DNA of 41,304 nt from NCBI GenBank assembly GCA_030427735.1, contig JAUIBP010000018.1, positions 1 to 41,304 on the forward strand, given 5' to 3'. Origin of the DNA: Bacteroidia bacterium (GTDB lineage: Bacteria > Bacteroidota > Bacteroidia > Flavobacteriales > Flavobacteriaceae). The notes under the pieces were generated by a model that saw nothing but the letters and a program-made list of their open reading frames with translations, was not told where the DNA came from and did not search any database. Position numbers and translations under genes: made by a program. Positions 22,601 to 30,433 of the stretch are shown here, one piece after another (the first letter of the stretch is position 1; every line of letters starts with the position of its first letter).

Positions 22601-24760
22601 AGCACCGATGAGATCTAGATCAATATTCGCTTCTGGTGATACCGAATCTAAAACCACATGGCTATTTAATTTTAAGTTGATGTTATCGTCTTTGTATTTC
22701 GAAACGATATCGCCAGCGCCTTTGTTAAGTTCTCCCGAAATGAGTAAGTCTGTAATCTGATAATTTTGAAGTTTTAGGCTACTGATTTTAGCATCTAAAA
22801 TAGCATCTAAGTCGTTTACTGAGTTTCCTGTTCCAGTAGCTTTAACAGTTAAACTTAAAGGGCCTAGTTGTTCGTTATTTAATAAGGTGTTAAGCTTAAA
22901 ACCGTCTATGTCTAACTCGGTGTCGAAAGCAATGCCGTTAAGGTCTTTGTAGTCAGCTTTTAACGTGGCATTGCCAAGCGAGGTGTTTAATGCCAAGTCC
23001 GTATTTATATTATTTAACTGACCATTTAATTGTCCTGTTAATACCACAGTTTCTGGTAAGGATAAGCCTAATTCGGTTTCGTTTACAAATTTTAAAAGGT
23101 CTTGTTTGGTGATTTCGGCTTTAATAGTGGGCAGATTTAAATACAGACTATCTGTAATTGTTGGGTTTTTAATCTGGCCGTTTACTGCAATTTGTGTGGT
23201 TTTTCCCCAGTTTAATTGTGCTTTGTCGAGTTGAATTTCCGATAAAGTGCCTTTGGCATAAAGTTGCCCGGTTATAAAACGCTGACTTAAACTGTCTACA
23301 TACGCATTGTTTTGTAATTCGGGTTGAAAACGGTAGGCTTCGGTAATATCGAGCTGCAATTTAGAAAGTTCTAAAGCTATTTTAGATTGTTCTGGTTGTT
23401 TTAGAAACGATGCGATACTCGGGTAATTGAGTGTTGTTTGCCCTTGCAGTATCGTCTGATTGGCAATTATTTCAAGATGATTCAAATCTAAGATTTGATC
23501 TGTAATATTTAAGTTAAAGTTAGCTTTGTTAAGCGCCAGACCTGAAGCTTCACGAAATTCAAATTGATTTAACTCAGCATTAATTTCTTCATTTTTTAAA
23601 TAGATATTTTGCGCTTTTAATGTGAACGCCGTAATGCTTAAAGCATTGCCGTTAAATACATTCTTTTGTGGTTTTTGGTCGTTCACATAATAGCCAAACG
23701 TATTGTTTTGTAAATCGATATGTTTTAATTCTGCCGACAATTGTGGCCAAGTAAAACACGCTCCGGTTGTTGTGTCTGGTTGTTCTGTTGTTTGGGTTGT
23801 GGCTGTTCGGGTATTAACAATAATACTTGAGTTTTTTAAGGCAATATCGTCTACAGCATACGTGTTGTTTGCTAAATCTATATTGGGGATTTCGGTTTCA
23901 AATGTTGCAATATTGGCATCAAGTGTAAGTTGGTCTGCAGTGGTTTCGTAATGGGCTTTTACGTTTGTTATAGCAAATTCATCTATTGCAATAACTGGTA
24001 AAGTGGTACTTGTTGTGTCTTGAGGTTGAGCGGGAACAGGGTGTTGGATGTATGAAATTTCGGAATCTTCTATACGTGCCTCAGACACTCTAAAATTCAT
24101 TTCATTTAGGTCGAAGGTATCCATGTCTAGATATATTTCGCCTAGCTTAAAATGGCTGTCAATGCCTAAAACTGCATCGTAAAACACAATGTTAAAATGG
24201 CTTAAAGCGATGTCTTTGATGATAATAGATAACGGTTCGGCATTTGGGTCTGCGGGAGGCTCGGGTGTGTCTGATTCTGAAGCGAAGGCATCTATTAAAA
24301 ACTGAAAATTATATCCCGAAATAGAATCATTACGAATTATATTGGCTCGAAACCCGTCCCAAGTAAGCGATTCAATTCCCACGCCTTTACCTCGAATAAT
24401 CGGTAATAAAGGCACATCGGCTTTAAGTGTTTTGCTGTAAATTAAGGTGTCGCCTTTAGTGTCTTCCAGAAATAGATCTTCCACTTTTAAATCGCCTGAA
24501 AAAGTTAAAAATACTTTACCAATTTCTATTTTGGTGTGTGTTTTTTCCGAGACAAACGAGGTAATGTAACCAATAATTGTATTTTGCCCCCACGAACTTC
24601 TTATTATTAACACTAGCGTGAAGAAAATAAAAAGTAAAACCATAACAAGCCACTTTAAGATTTTTAGAATCTTACGTTTTTTAGGAGCTGTATTGATGTC
24701 TGGTTTTGTGGTTTTCAATAGCGTAAAGATTTGGTTATCAAAAATATCATAATTACACAA
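19682..24760 (-). CDS. tamB: TamB: translocation and assembly module / AsmA-like protein
   Basis: The protein has about 1692 residues. An N-terminal inner-membrane anchor (about 31-51, WLVMVLLFIFFTLVLIIRS) is followed by a very long periplasmic beta region of repeated short strands. The C-terminal TamB/DUF490 domain (about 1290-1640) contains GGHYEMSL, then VSWSGNPLDANMDVKALYN and the GSTGLELDFGLNSF segment. Such proteins form a hydrophobic groove bridging the membranes. No ATG precedes the anchor in frame. TTG 24760 or TTG 24718 (giving MKTTKPD) are the candidate starts, and the second gives a more typical short cytoplasmic tail. It overlaps tamL by four bases. Confidence 0.92.
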   Translation of the reverse strand: MCNYDIFDNQIFTLLKTTKPDINTAPKKRKILKILKWLVMVLLFIFFTLVLIIRSSWGQNTIIGYITSFVSEKTHTKIEIGKVFLTFSGDLKVEDLFLEDTKGDTLIYSKTLKADVPLLPIIRGKGVGIESLTWDGFRANIIRNDSISGYNFQFLIDAFASESDTPEPPADPNAEPLSIIIKDIALSHFNIVFYDAVLGIDSHFKLGEIYLDMDTFDLNEMNFRVSEARIEDSEISYIQHPVPAQPQDTTSTTLPVIAIDEFAITNVKAHYETTADQLTLDANIATFETEIPNIDLANNTYAVDDIALKNSSIIVNTRTATTQTTEQPDTTTGACFTWPQLSAELKHIDLQNNTFGYYVNDQKPQKNVFNGNALSITAFTLKAQNIYLKNEEINAELNQFEFREASGLALNKANFNLNITDQILDLNHLEIIANQTILQGQTTLNYPSIASFLKQPEQSKIALELSKLQLDITEAYRFQPELQNNAYVDSLSQRFITGQLYAKGTLSEIQLDKAQLNWGKTTQIAVNGQIKNPTITDSLYLNLPTIKAEITKQDLLKFVNETELGLSLPETVVLTGQLNGQLNNINTDLALNTSLGNATLKADYKDLNGIAFDTELDIDGFKLNTLLNNEQLGPLSLTVKATGTGNSVNDLDAILDAKISSLKLQNYQITDLLISGELNKGAGDIVSKYKDDNINLKLNSHVVLDSVSPEANIDLDLIGANLQALGLVQKDIRAGLNLHLDFKGNGDQFDASTNIKEGVIVYDNKTYLLGDILAEAHVRPDTTYLSIDNKLLSLNLESNTNPNRFSAALQNHIQSYFYRDSTLPDSLKPVIIKLEGKLAQGPILNDVFLPNLKAIDTVNLAVDFNQKEKVLKTNITAPHINYNDYELDSLQLNIDTDVDDFNFDLGFKHVAAGPISLKRTSFSGKQYNHEMAVKFIAFDEDDVLTQWQANIAGHRDSLHLKVVPDSLMINRELWNIPNSNQITYTPNALHFKDFTISKNQESIAITNGITTNNKDEITIAFNQFGLNDLLAYFNPDNALAQGNLNGDFTVQNPFGNSGFLADLSIDNLKVLNANLGTLTLQGNSNTNNTYTFALGTKDGDVDLDFNGNYQASNTQPNLNANLVINDFKMKAVEGLSLNELSNASGSLSGDFKITGSLAEPKYTGQLNFNNADVTVTKLNTNFIFTKETLNIDNSGISLSNFTIKDNNESAFVFNGKITTEDLANPKFNLDLEAKDFQVLNATKEDNDMMYGQLSFDAKGQITGDLTIPKIDLTATVSPTTDLSYVMPSSTVNIEERDGVVVFVNRQNPNAILTKTQEKTATVTGFDLNASFTIPKEAVFTLILDESTGDNFQTSGDGDFVFRMDPNGRMNLSGVYTVSGGHYEMSLYQLVRRKFELVPGSRVSWSGNPLDANMDVKALYNVKTSSLPLMASQISGSDPAVKNKYKQVLPFEVYLNIDGELMQPKISFKLDMPEDEQGAISGQVYGRVQQVNQQEGELNRQVFSLLVMNRFYPESGSDGSSGGFASIARDNLNDAISDQLNMFSDKLLGSTGLELDFGLNSFTDYQGSSPEQRTQLDVAAQKKLFNERVIVRVGSAVDIEGSDPTGEEAPLIGDVSLEYLITPSGKYRLKAFQKNEFESVIDGQTIVSGLALIFTQEFNKFRDLWDAMLHSKEERQLDKQQKEEEKLKTKTAP

Positions 24761-24846
24761 TTACACCTTGTTTTTTTGAGTTTTTTAATGTGAAAATCGA
24801 TAAACGTAGTGTGAATGATGTGAAGTAATACCAATACGTAGCTACT

Positions 24847-25545
24847 TTAAAATGTATGTGCAACTGTAAGCGTAAGTTGATTTTTATTTGTTTCAGTAGT
24901 TACCTGATTTAAAAAACCTAAGGACATTTTTAGGTGCGCAGAGAATACATAGCCCAAACTTAAATACAAGCGGTTTCTGTCAAAAATATCTACATTTTCA
25001 GTGTCGCTAATTTCTTTTTGTCCATTAAAAAACACTTCGTCGTAAAACGATACAAACCAAGTGTTTTTAATTAACAGTCTATGATTTAAAGGGAGGTCGA
25101 TCCCTAGCGAGTATCGGAACCGTGTTCTAAAGTTTTCGTTTTGAATGAAGCGTTGTTCTATTCTAACCCGTTGTACCAAGTACAAACGTTCGCCGAGTTT
25201 AGAAGGGTAGCGTATTTCTTGATAAATTCGGTTTTCACTATTTTTAAATTCACCATTATCCCGATAATGCGACGAAATGTAGGCGTAGCCTAAAGTGAAT
25301 TTAAACCGAGAGTTTTTTGGTGTAAAATGGCCTCCGCCCCTAATTAAAAGTTGTTGGGTAAGGCCTGTAACATTCCAATTTCTATATTGTATATCGCCAT
25401 TTATTCCCCATAAACTATTGTCAAAATCAGAGTTAAAGGTGTAGACAAACCAGCTGCCTAACTCGCCGTCTTGTTTTTGTGCACAAACCGAAATGCTAAA
25501 TAGTAGGCTAGCTAAAGCCATTAAGATTTTGTTCGAAATTCTCAT
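24847..25545 (-). CDS. DUF2490 family outer-membrane-like protein
   Basis: The protein has 232 residues. The signal peptide ends ISVCAQ at about residue 22. The mature part is a run of amphipathic beta strands typical of DUF2490: LGSWFVYTFNSDFD, GDIQYRNWNV, YSLGIDLPL, WFVSFYDEVFF, DRNRLYLSLGYVF, ending LTVAHTF. It probably forms a small outer-membrane beta barrel. The biological role of the family is not known. It is divergent from the dikinase-like gene at 25703, and tamB begins 86 bases downstream. Confidence 0.88.
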   Translation of the reverse strand: MRISNKILMALASLLFSISVCAQKQDGELGSWFVYTFNSDFDNSLWGINGDIQYRNWNVTGLTQQLLIRGGGHFTPKNSRFKFTLGYAYISSHYRDNGEFKNSENRIYQEIRYPSKLGERLYLVQRVRIEQRFIQNENFRTRFRYSLGIDLPLNHRLLIKNTWFVSFYDEVFFNGQKEISDTENVDIFDRNRLYLSLGYVFSAHLKMSLGFLNQVTTETNKNQLTLTVAHTF

Positions 25546-25702
25546 TTAAAGACTGATGTTTAACATTGCGGAGCTGCAGTCGGTTTTGGTGTATAAATGT
25601 ACTTAACAAATAATAAATGCAAAATAGTTAATCTTATTAATATGTCGTGTAGTTTTACTTTAACAAAATTTTAATAATTTAGTTCTTCTTAACTCCAATA
25701 CT

Positions 25703-28597
25703 ATGAAATTTATATGTTTTGCCTCTGCAATGTTATTTTGGTTTAATACCGCTTTATGCCAAAAAAAAAGTACACCTGTTAGCAATGAGGCATTAAAAGG
25801 TTTAGTGAAAAAGTATAAATCGGATGTTAGAGGGCCTTATAGAGATATTCGTTGGTTTTGCGACGATGGTACTATAAATATGCCCAAAGAGCCTTGCGAA
25901 GATGGCGGTGTACAGCATGCCAGATATAAAGATGAAGTGATTGCATTAGGAGAATCAAATCACATATACTTTGGTCAGATTTTGGCTTCTACAAATCAGG
26001 ATGCTTTTTTAGATCGCGAGCATAATTTTTCCAGATTGAAGCAATATTTGTTAGAACGGTATTTAAAATCTGTAGACGACGGATGGATTAATAGAAAAGC
26101 ACAATATTACAGGGGGCATATTCAGGCCGAGGATGAGCAGGCTTGGGGAAAAGACTTTTTTATTAAGGTTTTAAAGCACGATGAATTTTTAACGAAACAT
26201 TTTTACCTGTTACGACAAGCTGTAAAGGATATTCCACATGCTGGCGATGACAACGTTGCCCAATTAATGCGTAGCCAATCTAAAGTTTTGGCAGAAAATT
26301 ACGAGCCATTTATGAACTTACGTATTAAAATTCATGGCAATCCAGAGCCTTCAGATATCACCAAAGTCAGTACTTTTAAAACCGAACAGGCTAGTAAATT
26401 AACCCCCGATTTAAATAAGCAGTTAGATGCCCTAATGTTAACCATGCACACATATTTTGAGCCTGTGCAAATTGAAAGTTTAAACGTGTTTTTAACCGAA
26501 TTAACCAATGCCGATATTAAAAGTAAAACGGTTGGTTTTATTAATGCATATAAAGATGCAGATGTTGCTACTAAAATTGAAGGTGCTTCAGAGTTAATGT
26601 GGTATATCCGCACGCATATTTTGGAAGAGCCATCGGCAAGCGGGCGTTTAGGTTTACTAGATTTATCGCTAAAACTCGAATTGCTAATTACAAAGCAAAT
26701 CAACGAATATCCAGAACACAACTTACAATCGTTGTTAAGTAAAATTTGTTATTTAAGCACCGCATCGGCGGCATCTGGCTATACCGAAATTTGGGAATGG
26801 AAACATTTAGAGGGGCAATTGTCGGTTTCTGAAGCATCCGATTTATCGTTAGAAACATTAACAGAAACCTTAGAAGCTGCCAGAAAACAATTGGAGTGGG
26901 GAACGGGTAAAAACAGTGCTGTGTTTAGCGACGTTGTTAGGGTGTACGAAGCTTTTGAACCACTGGTGCATGGTTTTTTAGACGACAGAATTAGAGGTTC
27001 GGTTGCTTTGCCTTTAGGGAATAGTATTGGTAAATTAGGAAATTTTATCACTTCGGAATCGGCATTAAATAATCGTGTGTTAAACTTAAGCAATCAGAGC
27101 CATGTTCACGGACTTAATCCAGGGTATGCCAAAGGGAAATTAATTGTTGTTGAAGGTTCTGGCGAAGATTTAGAAGTTAATCCTAACCATATTTATATAT
27201 TTAGCAGACCGCCATCCGATTTAAAACCGATTGCAGGTATTTTAACGGTTTCCGAAGGAAATTTAGTATCGCATGTGCAGTTGTTGGCCAGAAATTTAGG
27301 GATTCCAAATGCGGCGGTTTCTTCCGAAAATGTAACCGAGTTTAAGAAATTTCAAGGTCAGACAGTGTTTTATGCCGTATCTAATAAAGGCACGGTAATT
27401 ATGAAACCAGAAAGCGAGATGACGGCGAGCGAAAATCAGTTGTTTTCTAAAACCGTGCAACAGCACGATATGATTACTGTTCCTGTAGATAAAATTAAAT
27501 TGGATCGCACTACCATTCTAAATTTAAGGGAAGTGAATGCCGAGTCTTCAGGGATTTATTGCGGCCCGAAAGCTGCTAATTTAGGAGAATTAAAATCTAA
27601 TTTTCCAGAGCATGTGGTTGAAGGTTTTGTTATTCCGTTTGGTATATTTTTAAATCATATGAAACAAGATATCCCTAATCAAAACACCACGTATTGGGAA
27701 TATTTAAACAAGATTTTTAATACAGCAAGACAAATGCAGGCCGAGGGTAAGACTTCGGAAGCTATTGAAACGTATCAATTAACAGAATTGGCAAAGCTTA
27801 GACAGTTAATAATCGATATGCCACTTTTAGATGAATTTATAATCGATTTAGAAACGCAATTTGAATCCGTTTTAGGGTCTTCAATAGGCGAAACGCCTGT
27901 GTTTTTAAGAAGTGATACCAATATGGAAGATCTTAAAAGTTTTACCGGCGCAGGGTTGAACCTGACATTGTTTAATGTGCTCGATCGCGATAAAATTATT
28001 GAAGGCATAAAAACGGTTTGGGCCTCGCCTTATACCGAGCGTAGCTTTAAATGGCGTCAGAAATACTTAACAAACCCAGAAAATGTATATCCGTCTATAG
28101 TTGTTATACCTGGGGTTAATAACGATTTTTCTGGAGTTATGATTACCAAGGGCGTTAGCAGTGGCAATACCGACGAAATAACCGTAGCCTTTAGCAGAGG
28201 AGTTGGCGGTGCCGTAGATGGGCAGGCTGCTGAAACATGGGGTATTAAAAATGATGGAAATACTTTTTTAATCGCGCCATCTAGAGAGCCTTCGTATTTG
28301 TCGTTGCCAAAAACAGGTGGTACAGAACGTCATTTCACTACCTTTGAAAAACCAATTGTAAGCGAAAAACATTTAAGTGAGCTTAATGCATTTAGCAAAT
28401 TGTTAGCCGAAAAAATGACAGCTAAAGGTATTCACGGACCTTACGATGTCGAGCTCGGGTTTAAAGACAATAAAATATGGTTGTTTCAGGTGCGCCCATT
28501 TGTGGAAAATAAAAGTGCTAAAAGTTCCGCTTACTTGGAGTCTATTACCCCAGTAGTTAATTTAAACAAAACCATATCTAACACTACGCCATTATAA
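25703..28597 (+). CDS. Exported dikinase-like protein (phosphohistidine + ATP-grasp)
   Basis: The protein has 964 residues. The signal peptide (MKFICFASAMLFWFNTALCQ) has typical flavobacterial features. The helical region to about 460 was not recognised. A PEP-utiliser mobile domain spans about 480-570, with the phosphohistidine candidate H524 in SHVQLLARNLGIPNAAV. A C-terminal PEP/pyruvate-binding ATP-grasp spans about 615-945 (AANLGELK, VFLRSDTNMEDL, SFTGAG, FSGVMIT, WLFQVRPF). The His domain comes before ATP-grasp, as in alpha-glucan water dikinases and unlike PEP synthase, and no PEP-binding barrel is present. The enzyme would move a phosphate from ATP via His to an unknown acceptor. Export of an ATP-dependent enzyme is odd. 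The next gene starts two bases downstream. Confidence 0.82.
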   Translation: MKFICFASAMLFWFNTALCQKKSTPVSNEALKGLVKKYKSDVRGPYRDIRWFCDDGTINMPKEPCEDGGVQHARYKDEVIALGESNHIYFGQILASTNQDAFLDREHNFSRLKQYLLERYLKSVDDGWINRKAQYYRGHIQAEDEQAWGKDFFIKVLKHDEFLTKHFYLLRQAVKDIPHAGDDNVAQLMRSQSKVLAENYEPFMNLRIKIHGNPEPSDITKVSTFKTEQASKLTPDLNKQLDALMLTMHTYFEPVQIESLNVFLTELTNADIKSKTVGFINAYKDADVATKIEGASELMWYIRTHILEEPSASGRLGLLDLSLKLELLITKQINEYPEHNLQSLLSKICYLSTASAASGYTEIWEWKHLEGQLSVSEASDLSLETLTETLEAARKQLEWGTGKNSAVFSDVVRVYEAFEPLVHGFLDDRIRGSVALPLGNSIGKLGNFITSESALNNRVLNLSNQSHVHGLNPGYAKGKLIVVEGSGEDLEVNPNHIYIFSRPPSDLKPIAGILTVSEGNLVSHVQLLARNLGIPNAAVSSENVTEFKKFQGQTVFYAVSNKGTVIMKPESEMTASENQLFSKTVQQHDMITVPVDKIKLDRTTILNLREVNAESSGIYCGPKAANLGELKSNFPEHVVEGFVIPFGIFLNHMKQDIPNQNTTYWEYLNKIFNTARQMQAEGKTSEAIETYQLTELAKLRQLIIDMPLLDEFIIDLETQFESVLGSSIGETPVFLRSDTNMEDLKSFTGAGLNLTLFNVLDRDKIIEGIKTVWASPYTERSFKWRQKYLTNPENVYPSIVVIPGVNNDFSGVMITKGVSSGNTDEITVAFSRGVGGAVDGQAAETWGIKNDGNTFLIAPSREPSYLSLPKTGGTERHFTTFEKPIVSEKHLSELNAFSKLLAEKMTAKGIHGPYDVELGFKDNKIWLFQVRPFVENKSAKSSAYLESITPVVNLNKTISNTTPL

Positions 28598-28599
28598 TT

Positions 28600-29862
28600 A
28601 TGAAAAAACTAGTTGTTGTTTTAATTGTTGTATTTATGTCTTTAGGGTTTACAGCAGCCCGTTTTTATCCCATAGATGGTTATCAGTTAACAGGAATTAA
28701 ACGTCTGGTGTATCTGGAGAAAGTGAAAAGTGGCGATGTAGAAAGCCATCGTATTCCCGCAGGCGCATTTATGCCTTTAGATTCTATTCGCTTAAATTTG
28801 GTTAATCGCAAGAAGGAAATCCAAAATATGCCAGAAGTAAACGATACCTTACAGCATAAAATAGAGGGGTTGTTTAGGGGCTTAGATAAAAATTACTCGT
28901 TAGGGATTGTAGAAATGACTAACGGACAGCCTATTCGTTATGCCCAACATCGGGAGAGTGCCCAATACCAACCAGGAAGTGTTGGTAAATTGGTGGTTTT
29001 AACAGCGTTTTTTAACCAGTTATGCCAAATTTTTCCTGAAGGGGATTTCGAGCAGCGTCGGGAATTGTTAAAAACTAAAAAGATTACCGCTGGCAATTGG
29101 GCTTTACACGATCACCATACGGTACCCATTTACGATTTAGATACTGAAAAATTAACCAGACGGACCATAAGGGCTACAGATGTGTTTTCACTTTACGAGT
29201 GGTTAGACCACATGTTGTCTGTAAGTAATAACGGGGCGGCTAGTGTAGTTTGGCGCGAAGCTGTTTTAATGCATGTGTTTCAAGGCGAATATCCGAATTT
29301 AACTTTCGAACAGGCCGAAGCTTATTTTAAGAGCACTTCGAAAAGTGAGTTGTCCGAAATGGCTATTAACTTGGTAAATGAACCTTTACGCGAATTAGGA
29401 ATTACAGAAGATGAGTGGCGCTTAGGTAAATTTTTTACCGAAGGTGCAGGTGGGTATATTCCGGGTCGTGGCGGTAGTACCGGTACTCCAATTGGTCTTA
29501 TGAAATTTGTTATTGCATTAGAAAAAGGCGAAGTAATCGATTATAAGTCGAGTTTAGAAATGAAGCGATTATTGTTTTTAACCGATAGAAGAATTCGATA
29601 TGCAGCCTCCAAGAAATTAGACAGTGCCGCGGTGTATTTTAAATCTGGAAGTTTGTATTCTTGTGCTAAAGATTTAGGCCCATGTGGAAAATACCAAGGA
29701 AACAGATATAATTACATGAATTCTGTCGCCATTGTAGAGCACCCAGGCGGAAAACGCTATGCAGTGTGTTTAATGTCTAATGTCTTGCATAAAAACTCGG
29801 CTTACGACCACTTAATGCTAGCTTCTAAAATAGACGATATTATATTGAAAGAAGACGAATAA
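28600..29862 (+). CDS. Exported class-A beta-lactamase-like serine hydrolase
   Basis: The protein has 420 residues. An N-terminal hydrophobic signal (about 3-19) is followed by an unrecognised ~80-residue region. The penicillin-recognising fold shows three motifs: SVGK (S127-K130), SNN (209-211) and KSGSLY (about 351). These match SxxK, SxN and KTG-like elements. The long insert between the first two motifs and the extra N-terminal part make a classical antibiotic-degrading enzyme unlikely, and the substrate is unknown. It starts two bases after the dikinase-like gene, so the two exported products probably act together. Confidence 0.82.
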   Translation: MKKLVVVLIVVFMSLGFTAARFYPIDGYQLTGIKRLVYLEKVKSGDVESHRIPAGAFMPLDSIRLNLVNRKKEIQNMPEVNDTLQHKIEGLFRGLDKNYSLGIVEMTNGQPIRYAQHRESAQYQPGSVGKLVVLTAFFNQLCQIFPEGDFEQRRELLKTKKITAGNWALHDHHTVPIYDLDTEKLTRRTIRATDVFSLYEWLDHMLSVSNNGAASVVWREAVLMHVFQGEYPNLTFEQAEAYFKSTSKSELSEMAINLVNEPLRELGITEDEWRLGKFFTEGAGGYIPGRGGSTGTPIGLMKFVIALEKGEVIDYKSSLEMKRLLFLTDRRIRYAASKKLDSAAVYFKSGSLYSCAKDLGPCGKYQGNRYNYMNSVAIVEHPGGKRYAVCLMSNVLHKNSAYDHLMLASKIDDIILKEDE

Positions 29863-29923
29863 CTTCCGGTTTTGTTTATGGTAAATTTACACACTTAGTG
29901 AAATACTGCCGTAAGTAGTTTTT

Positions 29924-30415
29924 TTATTTTTTGTCAGTTTGGTTCTCCGTTATTGTGTCTTTTACTAATGCGTTGTAAATGTAATCAGGTGTTTCTTTTT
30001 TTAGCTTTTCCATTTTACTTTGAAAGTGTTTAGTAAGAAATCTTTTTTCCTTTGGGTTTAAACTGTCAAGAATTCCAATCTGTCCGCAGAAACTAATATT
30101 TTCGTCATTATTGTGAACTAAAATTAAAATGGGATATCCGTTTTCTATATCGTTAAAATAAATTCCATTGTTTATTTCCGACATGTCAAGATTTTTTTCA
30201 ATTCCTTTTTTAGGAATAGGTCGGTCTAAGAAATAAGTATAACTTACATTTTTGATTCTGGGACTATCAAAAGGATTCTTATTTAAAGCGACATAATCAA
30301 TAATTCCTTGAACTTCATAGAAGTCCGATTCTTTATAGTCCCAATACTTCTTTTCGGACTTACAAGAATAAAGTCCTAAGGTCAAGATCAATATTATAGT
30401 TAGTGTTTTTTTCAA
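29924..30415 (-). CDS. Small lipoprotein of unknown function
   Basis: The protein has 163 residues from an apparent TTG start. A lipoprotein signal ends in LYSC (Cys at 18). The mature part is polar with some strands (YPILILVHNNDENISF) and a Lys-rich C-terminus. No family was recognised. It is 18 bases downstream of the transporter gene on the same strand and may be co-transcribed. It is convergent with the serine hydrolase ending at 29862. Confidence 0.75.
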   Translation of the reverse strand: MKKTLTIILILTLGLYSCKSEKKYWDYKESDFYEVQGIIDYVALNKNPFDSPRIKNVSYTYFLDRPIPKKGIEKNLDMSEINNGIYFNDIENGYPILILVHNNDENISFCGQIGILDSLNPKEKRFLTKHFQSKMEKLKKETPDYIYNALVKDTITENQTDKK

Positions 30416-30433
30416 AATTACTTACAACTAGAA

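Noticed and set aside
28600-29862. Antibiotic-resistance beta-lactamase
   Set aside because: Motif spacing and the additional N-terminal region differ from resistance enzymes, and it is coupled to a dikinase-like gene rather than a resistance locus.
29863-29923. Weak hairpin plus T run between convergent genes
   Set aside because: The stem is only about five bases with a mismatch; it cannot be called a terminator with confidence.
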